Source of the DNA: Euryodendron excelsum
Taxonomy: Eukaryota > Streptophyta > Magnoliopsida > Ericales > Pentaphylacaceae
Direction: 5' to 3'
Assembly (NCBI GenBank): GCA_033060915.1
Contig: CM065392.1
Span: 6,794,501-6,858,500 of the forward strand
DNA length: 64,000 nt
Below are positions 22,483 through 35,115 of the stretch, in pieces. Below the pieces are notes generated by a model, which was given only the letters and a program-made list of their open reading frames with translations, was not told where the DNA came from and ran no database searches. Position numbers and translations under genes: made by a program. Numbering within the stretch: position 1 is the stretch's first letter; each line of letters begins with the position of its first letter.

Positions 22483-25400
22483 TAGGTACTGATTACACCC
22501 CAAAAGTGTAATCACAATCCCCTATTTAGAGGATTGTTAGTCTTAATTAGGATTTCATTTACTGCTTTTAATCATGAGCTGCTCTAAATTTGCCTTTGTA
22601 CTTATTGTAGGAAAATTGGGCTAAAAAATATTAGAAAATGCATAATGAAGATCAACCGTTTGAACGGATAACTGAGACTTTCGAATGGACAACGTTAAAA
22701 GGTGACACTGGTCTTTCACTGTTAGAACAGATGGAATTAGCATTCGAACGAGACGAAGATGTGTTCGAACGGAACATCAGACGCATGGCCATCTAAAGTT
22801 GATTCTATCCGTCTAAGTAAGGCAGAGTCCAATTTTTCCGTCTAAAGTGAGGCAGATTCATTTTTTAGCATCCAAAGTACGTCCGAAGCTACTATTCGAA
22901 TGGACCTCTCCCCTGTTTGAACGGTGGACAGACACCTTGTTTTCTCACTGTGTGGCTGAGGCTAATTTCGACAATAAGAGATGATATGAAGTAGTTTTGT
23001 TCTAGGAGAGAGATATAGAAAACCTATTAGGAGTTATTGTAGAGAGAGAGAATTAAGAGTTCTTTGTATTTTCTTTCCTTTCCTCTCATTTTCTCACCAC
23101 TTTCTTTGTATCCAAACACTTGATTTCCTAATAGAATTTTGGATCTACTTCAATTAATGGCGCTCAACTCTTCTGCATGCTTTCTACCATGGGAATGGCT
23201 AGCTAAACCTTCCATTTAGAGGTAATTATGAGAATTCGCCGGGAATGCTTGGAGATTGAAGGGAAGTCCATGAATCTACTTGAATATCTTTAGATTTTGT
23301 CTATTCTCTTCTAATTGGAGTTAGTTCATCCATAAAAATCTTGGCTTTATAATCATGGTTTGAGAACATGTGATTTTCTCCTAAGGATCTACCAAGTCTA
23401 ATTGAATCTAACTCTAATTTGGAAGGAATCAAGGTTTTTATTGTTAAAATCCTTCGAATCAAGGATCCATGGTGAGATCCTTGATTTGAGTTAAACAACC
23501 CTTCACTTCAATTTTTCTTGCATAAATTGGTGAATTCAAGCAATTGTATCTAATTACCCTTTAATTGCATTTTAAGCTTAATAGAATTACTTTGAATTTG
23601 GATTGCTTTGTTTAGCTAGATTTAATCGTGCTTGTTTAGTTGATAGTTGTCTTCAATTTCTTAGATTAATTGTTGATTACTTTTAATTCTCTTGCAATAG
23701 TAATGATAGAACCTCATCTTCAAAACCCAAAAGAATTTTCGGTCAATTTTTAGTTACTTGATGATTAATTCTCCACTTGTGTTGTAATTGAGTTCAATTG
23801 AGTTTTGATTTGATTAATTGTTGCCCATTGCTAGATTAGCATAACTCTCTTGGGTGAAAATGATATTGGAAGACTTCCAATTTAAGCTATAACGGGATCG
23901 TTCAATTGCGGTAACCAATTCGGCTTAATGAAACTTGAATCACTCCCAAAGATGATGTAAGATTGAGCTTCCCTACAAGAGATCGGGTGTCACGATTGAA
24001 ATATAAAATCTGGTGAGTTCGGATATCGTGTCCTTAAGGATCAAGCTAAATATAGGCTAACAACACTCAACAAATACTAGACTAGCTTGAATTGAATTGT
24101 AACTGTGTAAATTGAATCTACATAAATAAAAAAAAAAAAAAGAAAAGAAAAGAGACCGAAAATATTTTGGAGTTTGATGAGAATTTGGATTATTAAACTA
24201 TTGCAATGAAAGTAAAAAATAATTAACAACTAGACAATCGCATTAAAGCAAATTTAAACTAGATTTAAAGCAATTAAAACATGCTCGGATACAATTGATT
24301 CAATCTACCAATTCTTACAAGAAATTCAATAAAGGATTGTATAACTCAAATCAAGGATCACTCCATAGATCAATGATTCAGAAGATTTTGACTATAGAAT
24401 CTTCGATTCATGCTTAATTGAGTATAGATTTGTATTTAATTCAAAGAATCATAGAAGAAAACTATTAATTGTGCAACCCCTATACCAATTTAAGACTTGC
24501 GCATGAAAATTGCCAATAGTGATTATGAATCTAAATTTTCTATAAATCTACAACCCAATTAAGATGAATTTAGAGAAATCAAAAGATGAATCAATGTTGT
24601 AAGCACCCCATTTTTGCCCGCTCGGTAATCTTCGGCCCGATCGGGCTCGGTTTCAAGCATCTCAACACATGTAGGCTCAAGATGAGACTTTCAATCTCCA
24701 ATCCAACCAATTGGTTGCTTCTCGGTCTCACAAGGACCTGCTGGAGCCATAAGCACCATCATTCCGGGCAGCTTCTCGGACCGAGCGGTCTCGGAAACTA
24801 AGGCCATCCAGGTAGCTTCCCGAGATCGGGCGATCTCGGGGACCAACACCTTACCAAAATTCCAGACGGTTCACTTCTGGCGCCTGCTAGCCTGCCAATG
24901 TAGAATGTCCGTCATTCGGTAGTTCTCTGAGACCAGGGGTTCTCAAGGACCATCACCACCCCCGTAGGTAGTTTTCTAGAACCAGGCATTCCTAGGAACC
25001 AACACCACCCTACAGGTAGCTCTCTAAGACCAGGCGTTCTTAGGGACCAATACTGCACATGTAGTTTTCCGAGATCGGGCGGCCTCGGGAACCAATACCT
25101 AGGTCAACACCGGCGCCTGCTAGCCCGACTCAGTGAAAAATGACCAAACCTACCCCTTAGGCCTCCAGGCACGTTTTGAGAAAGTTCAAAATCTCTCAAA
25201 ACGGTAAGTCCACCCTTCCAAAGTGTTGCTGAACTGTTAGGCATATTCCATACGCCATTTGGTCCAATTCCGGTCCCATTTCGGCTAACTCCGGTCAAAA
25301 TAACCATTTTACCCCTGAATACCTTAACACTGCACAAACCCCACCGAGCGGTAAAAGACTTCCCCGAAACCATCCCTGAATGACCCAGCACACTTAACAT

Positions 25401-25589
25401 AACACTCTGATCCATTCCTGACCATTTTCAACCAAAACTAGCCAAAATGACCATTTTACCCCTAACAACTTAAACGTGCCCCGAAACAACACTGGTCTTA
25501 GGATATTGAGTAACGGGTCTTGTCACACACCCTTATTTAACCTAAGAAGGAGCTTACAATGTTAAACGCTCACGACTTGGTAAAACTTT

Positions 25590-26080
25590 TCCGAAGCGTC
25601 TCGCAGATGCTCCGCTTAAATTGTCTTTTCTCCTCGATTCCCTGGTTATAACGCATCGTCAAATGACCTGAGAAAATCGTAAATCAGGGAATTCCTGAAA
25701 GTTCATTCATAGATCTTTCCATCGATACAGCTTGATCGGATAGATCACTTCCCAAAGCCCCTCATCACACGGTGTCAACACTACTATTTTCGACAACCCC
25801 TTAAGCGTCTCGCAGACGCTCCGCTAAGGTTAACTTTTTCTCTAATTCCCTGATTAAAACGCACCGTCAAACGACTTGAGAAATGCGTAAATTAGAGATT
25901 TCCCAAAAGTATTTCCAGAGTACTTTCCATCGATACAGTCCGATCGAAAAGATCGCTTCCCGAAGGTCTCGATCATGCGGCACAAAAACAGCTACTTTTG
26001 AAATCTCGCGGAGCGTATCACATACGCTCCAAAAAGATGCCATTTTATGCACATTTCCTGAGACGATATCCCACGCTTCT
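25590..26080. repeat. ~205 bp tandem repeats upstream of the LTR promoter
   Basis: Units begin with GCGTCTCGCAGACGCTCCG or a variant (25604, 25806, about 26000) and continue with a 'ctaattccctg..ttaaaacgca' phrase, 'cgacttgagaaa', 'ctttccatcgatacag' and 'cgatcg'. The first bases of each unit are palindromic. Confidence 0.8.
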
Positions 26081-26333
26081 GAACATCATTCCAACTTTCG
26101 AAAACATGAAAGTTCGCAAGAAACTCCAGGAGAACACCCCAGGTGCAACCAAATCCTTCGAAACCTTCCCGGTTAGCTTAATTATCGAGGCAAAGTTCTA
26201 ACGAACACTCCCGGTGATGGAGCGTATGCTACATGCACCCAAATTTTGATCAGACCAACCAAATTTCGTTCAACAGTCGAGATTGAGTCAGTACAATGGG
26301 TGCCACGTGGTGTTCTGCCAGTGGAATAGTACC

Positions 26334-26420
26334 GACGCATGTAGCACATGCGCCTGTGTAAATTTTACATAGGTGCATGTCTTACATGTGCCAGTGTCCG
26401 AAAGTTTTGCCTATAAATAG
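26334..26420 (+). promoter_or_regulatory. Hairpin and TATA box of the 5' LTR
   Basis: GACGCATGTAGCACATGCGC and its imperfect inverted partner GGTGCATGTCTTACATGTGCC are separated by a palindromic centre (cctgtgtaaattttacatagg). The TATA box CTATAAATAG is at 26411-26420. The same arrangement, better preserved, is in the 3' LTR (38660-38748). Confidence 0.7.
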
Positions 26421-27679
26421 AGGCCTCCCCTTTTGCATATTCCAAGTCCAAAATTGATGCGAAGCCCTGCTGAAATCACCCCAGAACCTCGAATCTCCAT
26501 ATATATTCTTCCCCTCCAACACTTAGGCTAGATTCTACTAACCTAAAGGCTATACACTTCACTTACTTAGCCTTATACACCAATAAACACTTCCTACTAG
26601 CCCTCTAAGCCTTCTTGAAGTCATTCAAGCTCCAATTAAAGCATCCTTTGAAGACTACAAGTGTGTTGAAGGCAAAAGGTGGTATCCTTTTTACATTTGT
26701 GTCTTCCCCTACTCTTCTCTTCTCCCTCCTAGCCTACTTAGGCTATTCTCTATTTTAATCCCCATCTACAACCCCCCATTCTTGCATGCTTGAGCTAAGA
26801 GGGTTCTTAGATCATGCCTAGAGGAAAGCAAGTAAGAGCCACCGTGTAGGGAGACCTGTCACTAGCCTACTTTGAGATGGTATGGCCTAGAAGCCCCTTG
26901 TTTATGTGTTGTAGCCTAAAAACCTTGTATGTGATCATGACCCCTTGTATATTGCTATTTTGATCATGTCTTGTGTGTTTGGTTTCATTTTTATGCTTTT
27001 CACCATGTTCTATAATGCTTACATTACTCTTAGCTCTTTGTCATCTCCAAGCTCTATATTTCTTTCAAAAATTGTTCCAAGAGTTGGCCCCTTGAAGTTT
27101 AGGATGGGATTTTAGAAATCGTACCTTAGAAGATCCCTTACTAACCTTCTAACTCTTATTTTGGCATCATGACATTTTAATTTGCATAAAGGTTACTTTT
27201 TAATTCTCTAATTTTCAAGATTTCTATTCTTTTAAGTGTAGTGGTTGGAATGGTCTCATGGAATCCTCTTTTGAGTGGTCTCCCTTTCGTTTGGCCATAT
27301 GAACCCTCTCTTGATGGAATGGTTCCCTTGAAAAATGGTTTTCAAAATCCTTCTCCAAAGATGATTTTCAAAAATGCATTCTCTCCATCTTTGCATTAAA
27401 AATGGTGCCTTAAAAAGTTGTCATCATCTTGTTGATTTTTGGACCCCTTACACTCTTGTCAATATTATGGTTATAATGGCCATGAAGAAACCTTCCTTGA
27501 AATGGTCTCCAAACACCAACCATATAAACCATACTATTGGCTAGAGTGAAAATTTTCATGGAAATGATCTTCAAAAGGGTAGTCCACAAAAGTCCATTGC
27601 ATAACATGTTTTTGTTTTTCAAAGCTCTTTCCAAAAGTGCATTAAACTAACTTTCAAAATCATTTTCCAATTCAACCCT

Positions 27680-27900
27680 AGGCTAACTTAACCCTAGTTG
27701 TCTAACCCTAGGTGAACTTGACCCTAGTTATCCAACCCTAGGTTAACTTGATCCTAGTTCACTCACCTTAAGTTAAGTTAACTTTAGTTAGTTAACCTTA
27801 AGTCATCTTAACCTTAGGTGACCCCTACTCTAGTTAGTCAACCTAAGTCCAACTTAACTTTAAGTTATCCCTAACCATAGGCTAACCCAACCTAGGTTGG
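27680..27900. repeat. ~30 bp AACCCTAGGTTAACTTGACC tandem units
   Basis: Seven or so diverged units of gttaacttgaccctagtt / gtccaaccctag. Same family as 7240-7640 and 39990-40240. Confidence 0.8.
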
Positions 27901-28339
27901 TACACTTCAATGTTCCAACTCTTCAATCTTTTTCTAAATGATCCTCCAATTTTAAACTATACTTATTGCCCACTTTTTCCAAAACCTTTAACTCTTTTGA
28001 GATTTCAAAAACCAACTCCAAGATGATTCCAAAAATATTTTCAAAAGTTCACAAACCTAAGGCATCCCTAGCCCTCTTATGGTTAGAGACCCCAAAGGAA
28101 GGTGACATATCAAGAACAACCTCTAAAATTGTCCATATTAGGATTTCAAACTTTTAGCCATTTCCAAAAATCACTTTCCAAAACTAATTTGTCAAAACAT
28201 TCTAAAGTCATGCCTTCAAGGTTTTCAAAACAAGATTCCAAAAAACACTTTCAAGTTCTCTTGAGTCATGCCAAAGTATTTTTCTAAAACTCCCTCAAGT
28301 TGATCCGAAAACATTTTCAAAACACGCCACCATCTAATT

Positions 28340-28690
28340 TCAAGTCTTCAACTTCCAAGACCACGAAGAGTCTTCAACTTCCAAGACCACAAAGAGTCTT
28401 CAACCTTTCCAAAGACCCCAAAGTGTCTTAAACCTTTCCAAAGACCCCAAAGTGTCTTAAACCTTTCCAAAGACCCCAAAGTTTCTTAAACTTTTTCAAA
28501 GAGCCCAAAGTGTCTTAAACCTTTCCAAAGACCCCAAAGTGTCTTAAACTTTTCCAAAGACCTCAAAGTGTCTTAAACCTTTCCAAAGACCCCAAAGTGT
28601 CTTAAACTTTTCCAAAGACCTCAAAGTGTCTTAAACTTTTTCAAAGGCCCCAAAGTGTCTTCAAACCTTCCAAAGGCCCTAATGCGCCTA
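28340..28690. repeat. 29 bp tandem repeat array (5' LTR)
   Basis: About eleven units of aaagaccccaaagtgtctta followed by aacctttcc, with minor changes. The 3' LTR copy is at 40630-40910. Confidence 0.9.
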
Positions 28691-29441
28691 TTTTTCATCA
28701 GACTCTTACCCGAACTACGAATGACCTGATTCTCACCAAATGAGATACGTAGGCAACCTAAAATGGTGCGGTCATAACTTTTATTTCAACTCCAACCCCT
28801 TTTTCAAAAATTCTAATCAATTTAAAGTTTCTATTTCAAACTCTTTCAAAACGCCTATATTTTTCAAACTTCTTCCAAAAACTTGCATCGTGCATCATCC
28901 ATCCGAAAAGTGATAACTAAACCCCATTTTCAAAGTTCTAAAGTGGATATTAAGTGAACAATGGTAACCGGTTATTCTAGTGAATGAACGAAGGGTGATT
29001 AGACATGTAGGTACTGAAAGGGCGGGGTAGGGTGATGATCTTAGGATATCTTCCCTACACGTAACCAACCCCCGAACCATAGATTTCTGTTTTCGAAAGA
29101 CCGAAATGGAGTTATTTTCAAAAGGGCTTAAATTTTTCTAAAGGTTGCCAAACAACCCATTTTATCAAAAACCCTCTTTTTGGGGGAGTTTTCAAAATCT
29201 TTTTTCAAAAACCCTAAGTCTAATATTCGGATTAGCACTTAGTTTTAGGTGACCTAACTCACCTTAATCAAGTTAGGCGGTGACTCTTATTTTTCTAAAA
29301 AAGCCCTTAGTCAAACCAATTTTCAATTCAAACCTAGTCGCACTTGTCTTCCTAGGAGGACGAGTTCTAGTGACAAAGTTCCGTGCTTTTGGTCTCCGAG
29401 CCGAAAGGATCTTGGACACCCAAAAACCGGGACGTGACAGC

Positions 29442-29460
29442 TGGCGACTCCACTGGGGAC
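29442..29460 (+). promoter_or_regulatory. Primer-binding site of the 17 kb element
   Basis: TGGCGACTCCACTGGGGAC starts two bases after the 5' LTR. The leading TGG pairs with the CCA end of a tRNA. This sequence is typical of plant Ogre-type Ty3 elements, whose primer is reported as a tRNA-Arg; the tRNA identity is from memory. Confidence 0.85.
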
Positions 29461-32400
29461 ACTTAGAGGGTTAGGCCATTAACATGTCTCTTCAACATTT
29501 ACTTACCCAGAATCTCCAGTTACTTTGTCCAATTTTATCCACTCTTCAAAATTTTCAAGTTTCCAAAACAAATCCTATTCTCCAAAATAATTTTCAAATA
29601 AGTGTCATCACCTGCATTCATTGTTTACATCCATGCTTTTACATTAATCATCCATTTTACCTTGCATCGAGTTTTTCGAAATGTTACGAACTCTTTGCAT
29701 TTGTCTTTTATAGGTGGACCTTTGTTCACATTTTTATTTCGTATCTTATTTATTGTCATGTATGTGAATAAATGGACAAGATGTGATGTGTGTTGTTGGG
29801 CCCTTTCCTCCATTTTCAAAAATTCCACACACACTTGGTGCGCTCACTTGCATTTGCATCTTGCATATATTACCTGGTTACTATCCTTCTAGATAGAAGG
29901 GTGAACAGTATATTGACTGTGGGCAAATGTTGTGTCAGTTTCTTAGCCTACGGTCTCTTGATAGTTCCCCGCTCGAACCACCAACCAAAGATGGAGTTCA
30001 CCCCTTTTGGGGGTGGACGTCGGAGGTTTGAAGGTTCAGGGACCGAGCTTTTTAGGAAGCATTAGTAAACCCCCAACCTCATGTTCATATAGTACCCCAT
30101 GCATAGTCGAACCTTTGTCGAATTTGGGACACATGTGTCAATTTCAAATCAAGGAGGAAAGAGCGACCGTATTACTTTCCTTTAGTTTTATTTATAATGT
30201 CATGCTTAAATCTTCATCATTATGTCATGTACTTTCAATTTCATGTAAAAAGAAATCAAATGCAATAAAACTATCCTTTCTACTTTCATCGAATGAATGT
30301 ATGAATGTATGAATGAATGAATGAACAAGCTCACACATGTACAGTATTGCATGCAGGGGCAACCCCCTATCTCTCAAAGTGAGCCAACACATCATGCTTA
30401 GTACCCATAGAGCATGCATTGCATAAAAATCTTCAGTCTAAAGGCACTAACTTCTCCTCTTTTTTTTTTTTTGCATTCTCATTGTCTTCTCCCTAGCCTA
30501 CAAAGGCCAAGAGAGTCAGAGGGTGAACCAAGAATGAAAAGGGGGTCTTCTAAACTACTTATTCGTTGCCATTATGCTATCCATATAATTACTATTAGGC
30601 TCATGTATTAACATCCATCCCAAGACAAGAGTGCTAAGAAACTCTAGTCATTGCATTCTCATGCATTCAATCAACCGCAGACAGAAAGGGATGATCCAAT
30701 CTCATGCTAATCAAACCTACCTAAACCTCTAAGAGTTCCTCTAACCCTAAGGATTTATGGCATGCATAAAATCATATCTCAAGAGAGGCCCAAATCTCTC
30801 TCAGTCTATGGAGGCAGGATTCTCTATACAAAGAAGTATCAATCGGCCCATGCCGAAGAGGTGTTGTATTGCACACAGGGGTAAAATCTCACTTCCAAAA
30901 TGGACTCAACATCATGCTTAGATTTCCTCAAAGAAGGGACATCCATAGGACATGCATTGCATAAAACCTTCAACTCCACATGCTAACATCATTTTGTTTT
31001 TCTTTTTTCAAGTCTAACAGCACAGTCAAACCGATAGAATCCCTCCGGCATCCTGCCTAATTCATAATTCATGCAAAGCCATGATCTCAACACCATGTTG
31101 CCATTCTACTAGTCCTTAAAAAGCCATCCCTATGCAATCAGATGACACTCATGGAAAATGGAGTGTGAAGGATGCCAATGTGATTCCAAAACCAGTCTAA
31201 AGGGTTTATTCCGAAAAAGGGAGATTTCTTTCAAACCCATCTTTCAATTTTCAATTCGAATTTGAGCATGAAAATAACATCATCTAATGGAAGGGATCCA
31301 AAGTTTTCATGTTTATATCATTTTCTCATGGCTTTTCATGAATGATGTTCTTCTCCAAGAGTTTTTCCCCAAAATGTTTTACCTCGACTTGAAGGATGGG
31401 ATAGCATAAGCACCACCTTTAGCAGAAATAATCTTTGACTTCAAAAAGAAAGGAGAGAGAAATAGAAAATACAGAGAGAGGAAAAATACAACAGAGTGAG
31501 AGATGAGAATCAATCATGTAGCTTATTGAAACCCAAGGAGTGACCCCCAAATGATGTCCTAACAAAGCAACAAGTAGCAACACCTTCAAAACAAAGATTA
31601 ACACACAATGGCAAGCCCGGGTTGATTGAATCTTTGAAAAAAAAAATTAGAAAAACCAAAACAAAGATTTTTTATAGTGTTTGTCCTACACGTGCACAAT
31701 CACTTGGGCAAATATTCAATTATGAACAAATTGATGTGCATGCTTGTTTGAGGTTGAATCTTGTGTGCATGATTACTTGCATAGATATGTGTCAATGGTT
31801 TTGGTGATCTTTATCATATTAGTGATTCATGTTCAACATAACGCACACTTCTCGAGAATTCTTAGAATATGGAATCCGCCTTTATGATCCATTTTAAATT
31901 GGTTAAATACTTGTGGATTGTCTCACACCTAGATTGACCTTTTGTCGATTCCTTCTCTCATCACTTATAGAAACGGCTACCAGTGAGTCTGAGTGCAGCT
32001 ACCATTGTTATATGACAAGAGGAGAAGACTATCTGCTTATGTGCGTGAAAGCCGCCATACTTTACATTTCGGTATTTCCATCATTGGAGAGATAGGGTTG
32101 GACTTCCACCTAAAAAAAAAAAAAGAGAAAAAAAGAGCATGGGATGAAACAGGTTTGACTTTTAGGTGTGATATCCCGTGAGCTATTGTACCATCCTAGA
32201 TCACGGCCAGGGTCTATATTCTCATTAGTCTCTGTGAAGTTCACACCTACATCGATACATTGTCACTGATATGGTCTTAATCATCTCACGACCAATTGTG
32301 CTTGTTTCGTGTGGTTTCGTGCATATTTGATGTTGATCTTTTCAAGCTAAGCTGTATCTTGATACTCATAAATCTATATCTGTCGTACATTGATTGATCA

Positions 32401-32790
32401 TGTCTTTATAGGGCTCTCATAATTTGAAAATTTTAATGGTTCCACGAAAAAAAAACAATTTTGGGCTTTCCTGTGCTTTTAATAGCTTTCAAAATCTTTT
32501 CAAACTAAAGACAGAAGTTACTTGTTGCTTTGCCAAAAGGGCGATATCGGCCGTCACTCAAGAGCCCCACTTGGAGGAGTCTTCCTTTTTGTCAGAAGAG
32601 AGGGGGAGAATGAGTCAATGAGTTAAATCTCTAAAAGTGATGCGAATGCTATCACATCCTAGCAAGAAAAGGGCAGAACCTAAAAGGGAAATCCCAAGAG
32701 AAGAACAGAAGTTCAAAAGACTACCTGATCTTAAGATATAATGCACATAACTGAACATGAACCCTGGGGCAACCTCGAGACATACATCCA
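29461..32790 (+). other. Internal region of the 17 kb element, part 1: no recognisable coding
   Basis: Holds a few ORFs of 60-100 codons (for example 29484-29771 and 30007-30312) with no motif I recognise. The composition is mixed, with runs such as GAATGAATGTATGAATG (30289-30323). No gag, zinc knuckle, RT or integrase motif was found on either strand. Confidence 0.6.
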
Positions 32791-32794
32791 TTTC

Positions 32795-33690
32795 CATCTA
32801 TATATGCATTCATCAAAAAGTATGACATGCATTCAATTCCATTCCTGTATAAATTATGCATTCATCCAAAAGTATGACATACATTCGTTTCAATTCCTAT
32901 ATAAACTATACATGTTCATGTATTTATCAAAAAGTATGACATGCATTAAATTCCATTCTATGTGCATTCATTTCCATACTTATATTAACTTGCATGACAA
33001 GCATTTATTTCAATTCCTGTACAAACCATATATGTTCATGCCTTCATCAAAAAGTATGATATGTATTCAAAATTTCATCTCTGTGCATTCATCAAAAAGT
33101 ATGATATGCATTCAATTCCATTTCTGTATATGCATTCATCAAAAAGTATGATATGCATTCAATTCCATTTCTGTTTGTGCATTCATAAAAAAGTATGACA
33201 TGCATTCAAAATCCAACTCCGTGCATTCATCAAAAAGTATGATATGCATTCAATTTCATTTACGTGCATTCATAAAAAAGTATGACATGCATTCAAAACC
33301 CAACTCCGTGCATTTGTCAAAAAGTATGATGTGCATTCAATTTCATTCATTTATGTACATTCATAAAAAAGTATGACATACATTCAAAATCCATCTCTAT
33401 GCATTCATCAAAAAGTATGATATGCATTCATGTATGTGCATTCATCAAAAAGTATGATATACATTCATGTATATGCATTCATCAAAAAGTATGATATGCA
33501 ATCAAAATCCATCTCTAAGTGTTCATCAAGAAGCATGACATGCATTCAATTCCATCCTTGCATGAGCATCCATCAAAAAAAAAAAAAACAAATGAAATAC
33601 GTTTAAGTTTATCCTTAGGCATTCATAAAAAAGTATGACATGTATTAGCCTGTGCATTCATCCAAAAGTACAATGTGCATTCATTTTAAC
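32795..33690. repeat. Tandem/interspersed 'TGCATTCATCAAAAAGTATGA' repeats
   Basis: About twenty copies of the core gcattcatcaaaaagtatga followed by a variable 'tatgcattcaattccatttctgta' segment. Unit length varies between roughly 32 and 60 bp. The 136-codon frame at 32741-33151 is a translation of this array, not a gene. Confidence 0.88.
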
Positions 33691-34340
33691 CTATGGTGGA
33701 CTTATACAGTATATACCAAACGACTTATCAAATAAAATACACTGACAAATGTTCAGGTAATTACAAAAGAAAATGTGTTCCGAAGCAGAAGCACAACATT
33801 CCAGAAGGTCCATCATCCAGAATCCAAACACTCTGCAAAAGAAATGGCTTACACCCCAGAAAACCGAAATTATCACCCATAGACAACAAGAAATAGAGAA
33901 TGGGGCACTGATTCATCCTCGACCTCCCTAATCAACCATGAATCTTTTTCAAAACCATAGAGAATAGGACAACAACCCATTCTCAACCACCCCAATTAAT
34001 GTCAGCCTGACTCGACCTCTTCAAAAACTGGGGCAACGAGCCTCCCTACACCTCCCATTCAATTGCAAACTAACTGATTCACTCAAGGAAAACTGACCTA
34101 TAGATGTTCGACCTTCTAAATACCTCAAACCTTTCAAAAGTAGGCTTTACCCTCTCCAAAACCAAATTCTAGAACCCGAGGAAGCACCTTACCCAGAATT
34201 CCACCATGCCAGCCAGAGGCAAAAGTCAATAATTAACATATCAAAGAAACATTACTCTCCAAAAATCTCAATCCAAGAAGCAGCAAATGTCATCTTCTCC
34301 AATATTTAATACAAAAAAACTACAAGTAGATCCCTTATAT
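33691..34340 (+). other. Internal region of the 17 kb element, part 2
   Basis: Unique-looking, purine-rich sequence between two repeat arrays. No ORF or domain recognised. Confidence 0.5.
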
Positions 34341-35115
34341 CAGTAAAGATTGGGTTTTAGAGCTTCTCATGAAAAAGCAAATTGGGTTTCTAAGCTTTCT
34401 CCAAAAAAGCATATTGAGTTTTAGAGCTTCCTCCAAAAAAACAGATTGGGTTTCAAAACTTCTCTCGAAAAAGCAGATTGAGTTTCAGATCTTCCTCCGA
34501 AAAAGCAGATTAGGGTTTCAAAGCTTCCTCCAAAAAAAAAAAAAAAACAGATTGAGTTTCTGAGCTTCCTCTGAAAAAGCAAATTTGGGTCTCAGAGCTT
34601 CCTCCAAAAGAGCATATTGGGTTTCAAAACTTCCCTCGAAAAAGTAGATTGGGTGTTAGAGCTTCCATCAAAAAAGCAGATTGGGTTTTAAAGCTTCCCC
34701 CGAAAAAGCATATTGGGTTTCAGAGCTTCCTCCGAAAAAACAAATTTGGGTTTTGGAGCTTCCCTCGAAAAAGCAAATTAGGTTTCAGAGCTTCCTCTGA
34801 AAAAGTAGATTAGGTTTCGAGCTTCCTCTGAAAAAGCAGATTGGGTTTCAAAGCTTTCCCCAAAAAAGTAGATTGGGTTTCAGAGCTTCCCCTAAAAAAG
34901 CAGATTGAGTTTCAGAGCTTCCTCCGAAAAAGCAGATTTGGGTTTCAGAGCTTCCCTCGAAAAACCAGATTGGGTTTCAGAGCTTCCTCCGAAAAAGTAG
35001 ATTGAGTTTTCAAACTCCCTTCAAAAAAGCAGATTGCGTTTTAGAGCTTCAATAAAAAGGCAAATTGGGTTTCAGAGCTTCCTTTGAAAAAGAAGATTAC
35101 GTTTTCGAGCTTTCC
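34341..35115. repeat. ~34 bp tandem repeat array
   Basis: About twenty-two units of gcagattgggtttcagagct followed by tcctccgaaaaa, with small changes. The units read through in some frames as short Lys/Ser/Phe-rich peptides, but stops occur throughout. Confidence 0.9.

Larger units (their letters stand above)
24598..29439 (+). repeat. 5' LTR of the 17 kb element
   Basis: Begins TGTAAGCACCCC and ends GGGACGTGACA. Going inward: ~65 bp repeats with 'agaccaggcgttctcaggga' at about 24900-25110, ~205 bp tandem units at 25590-26080, a hairpin at 26334-26393, TATA (CTATAAATAG) at 26411-26420, ~30 bp AACCCTAGG/TTAACTTGACCC units at 27680-27900, 29 bp units at 28340-28690, and the conserved CGAACTACGAATGACCTGAT block at 28711-28770. 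The TATA position implies a U3 of about 1.8 kb and roughly 3 kb of R plus U5. Confidence 0.9.

Noticed and set aside
28340..28690. Regular 29 bp direct repeats that look CRISPR-like
   Set aside because: There are no unique spacers between the units, they lie inside an LTR in a plant genome, and the paired LTR has the same array.
29484..30312. Overlapping 95-101 codon ORFs just after the primer-binding site as a possible gag
   Set aside because: No capsid motif or zinc knuckle, composition resembles the untranslated surroundings, and the frames overlap one another at random.
32741..33151. 136-codon ORF (Met/His/Phe/Tyr-rich)
   Set aside because: It is a translation of the GCATTCATCAAAAAGTATGA repeat array with no domain.
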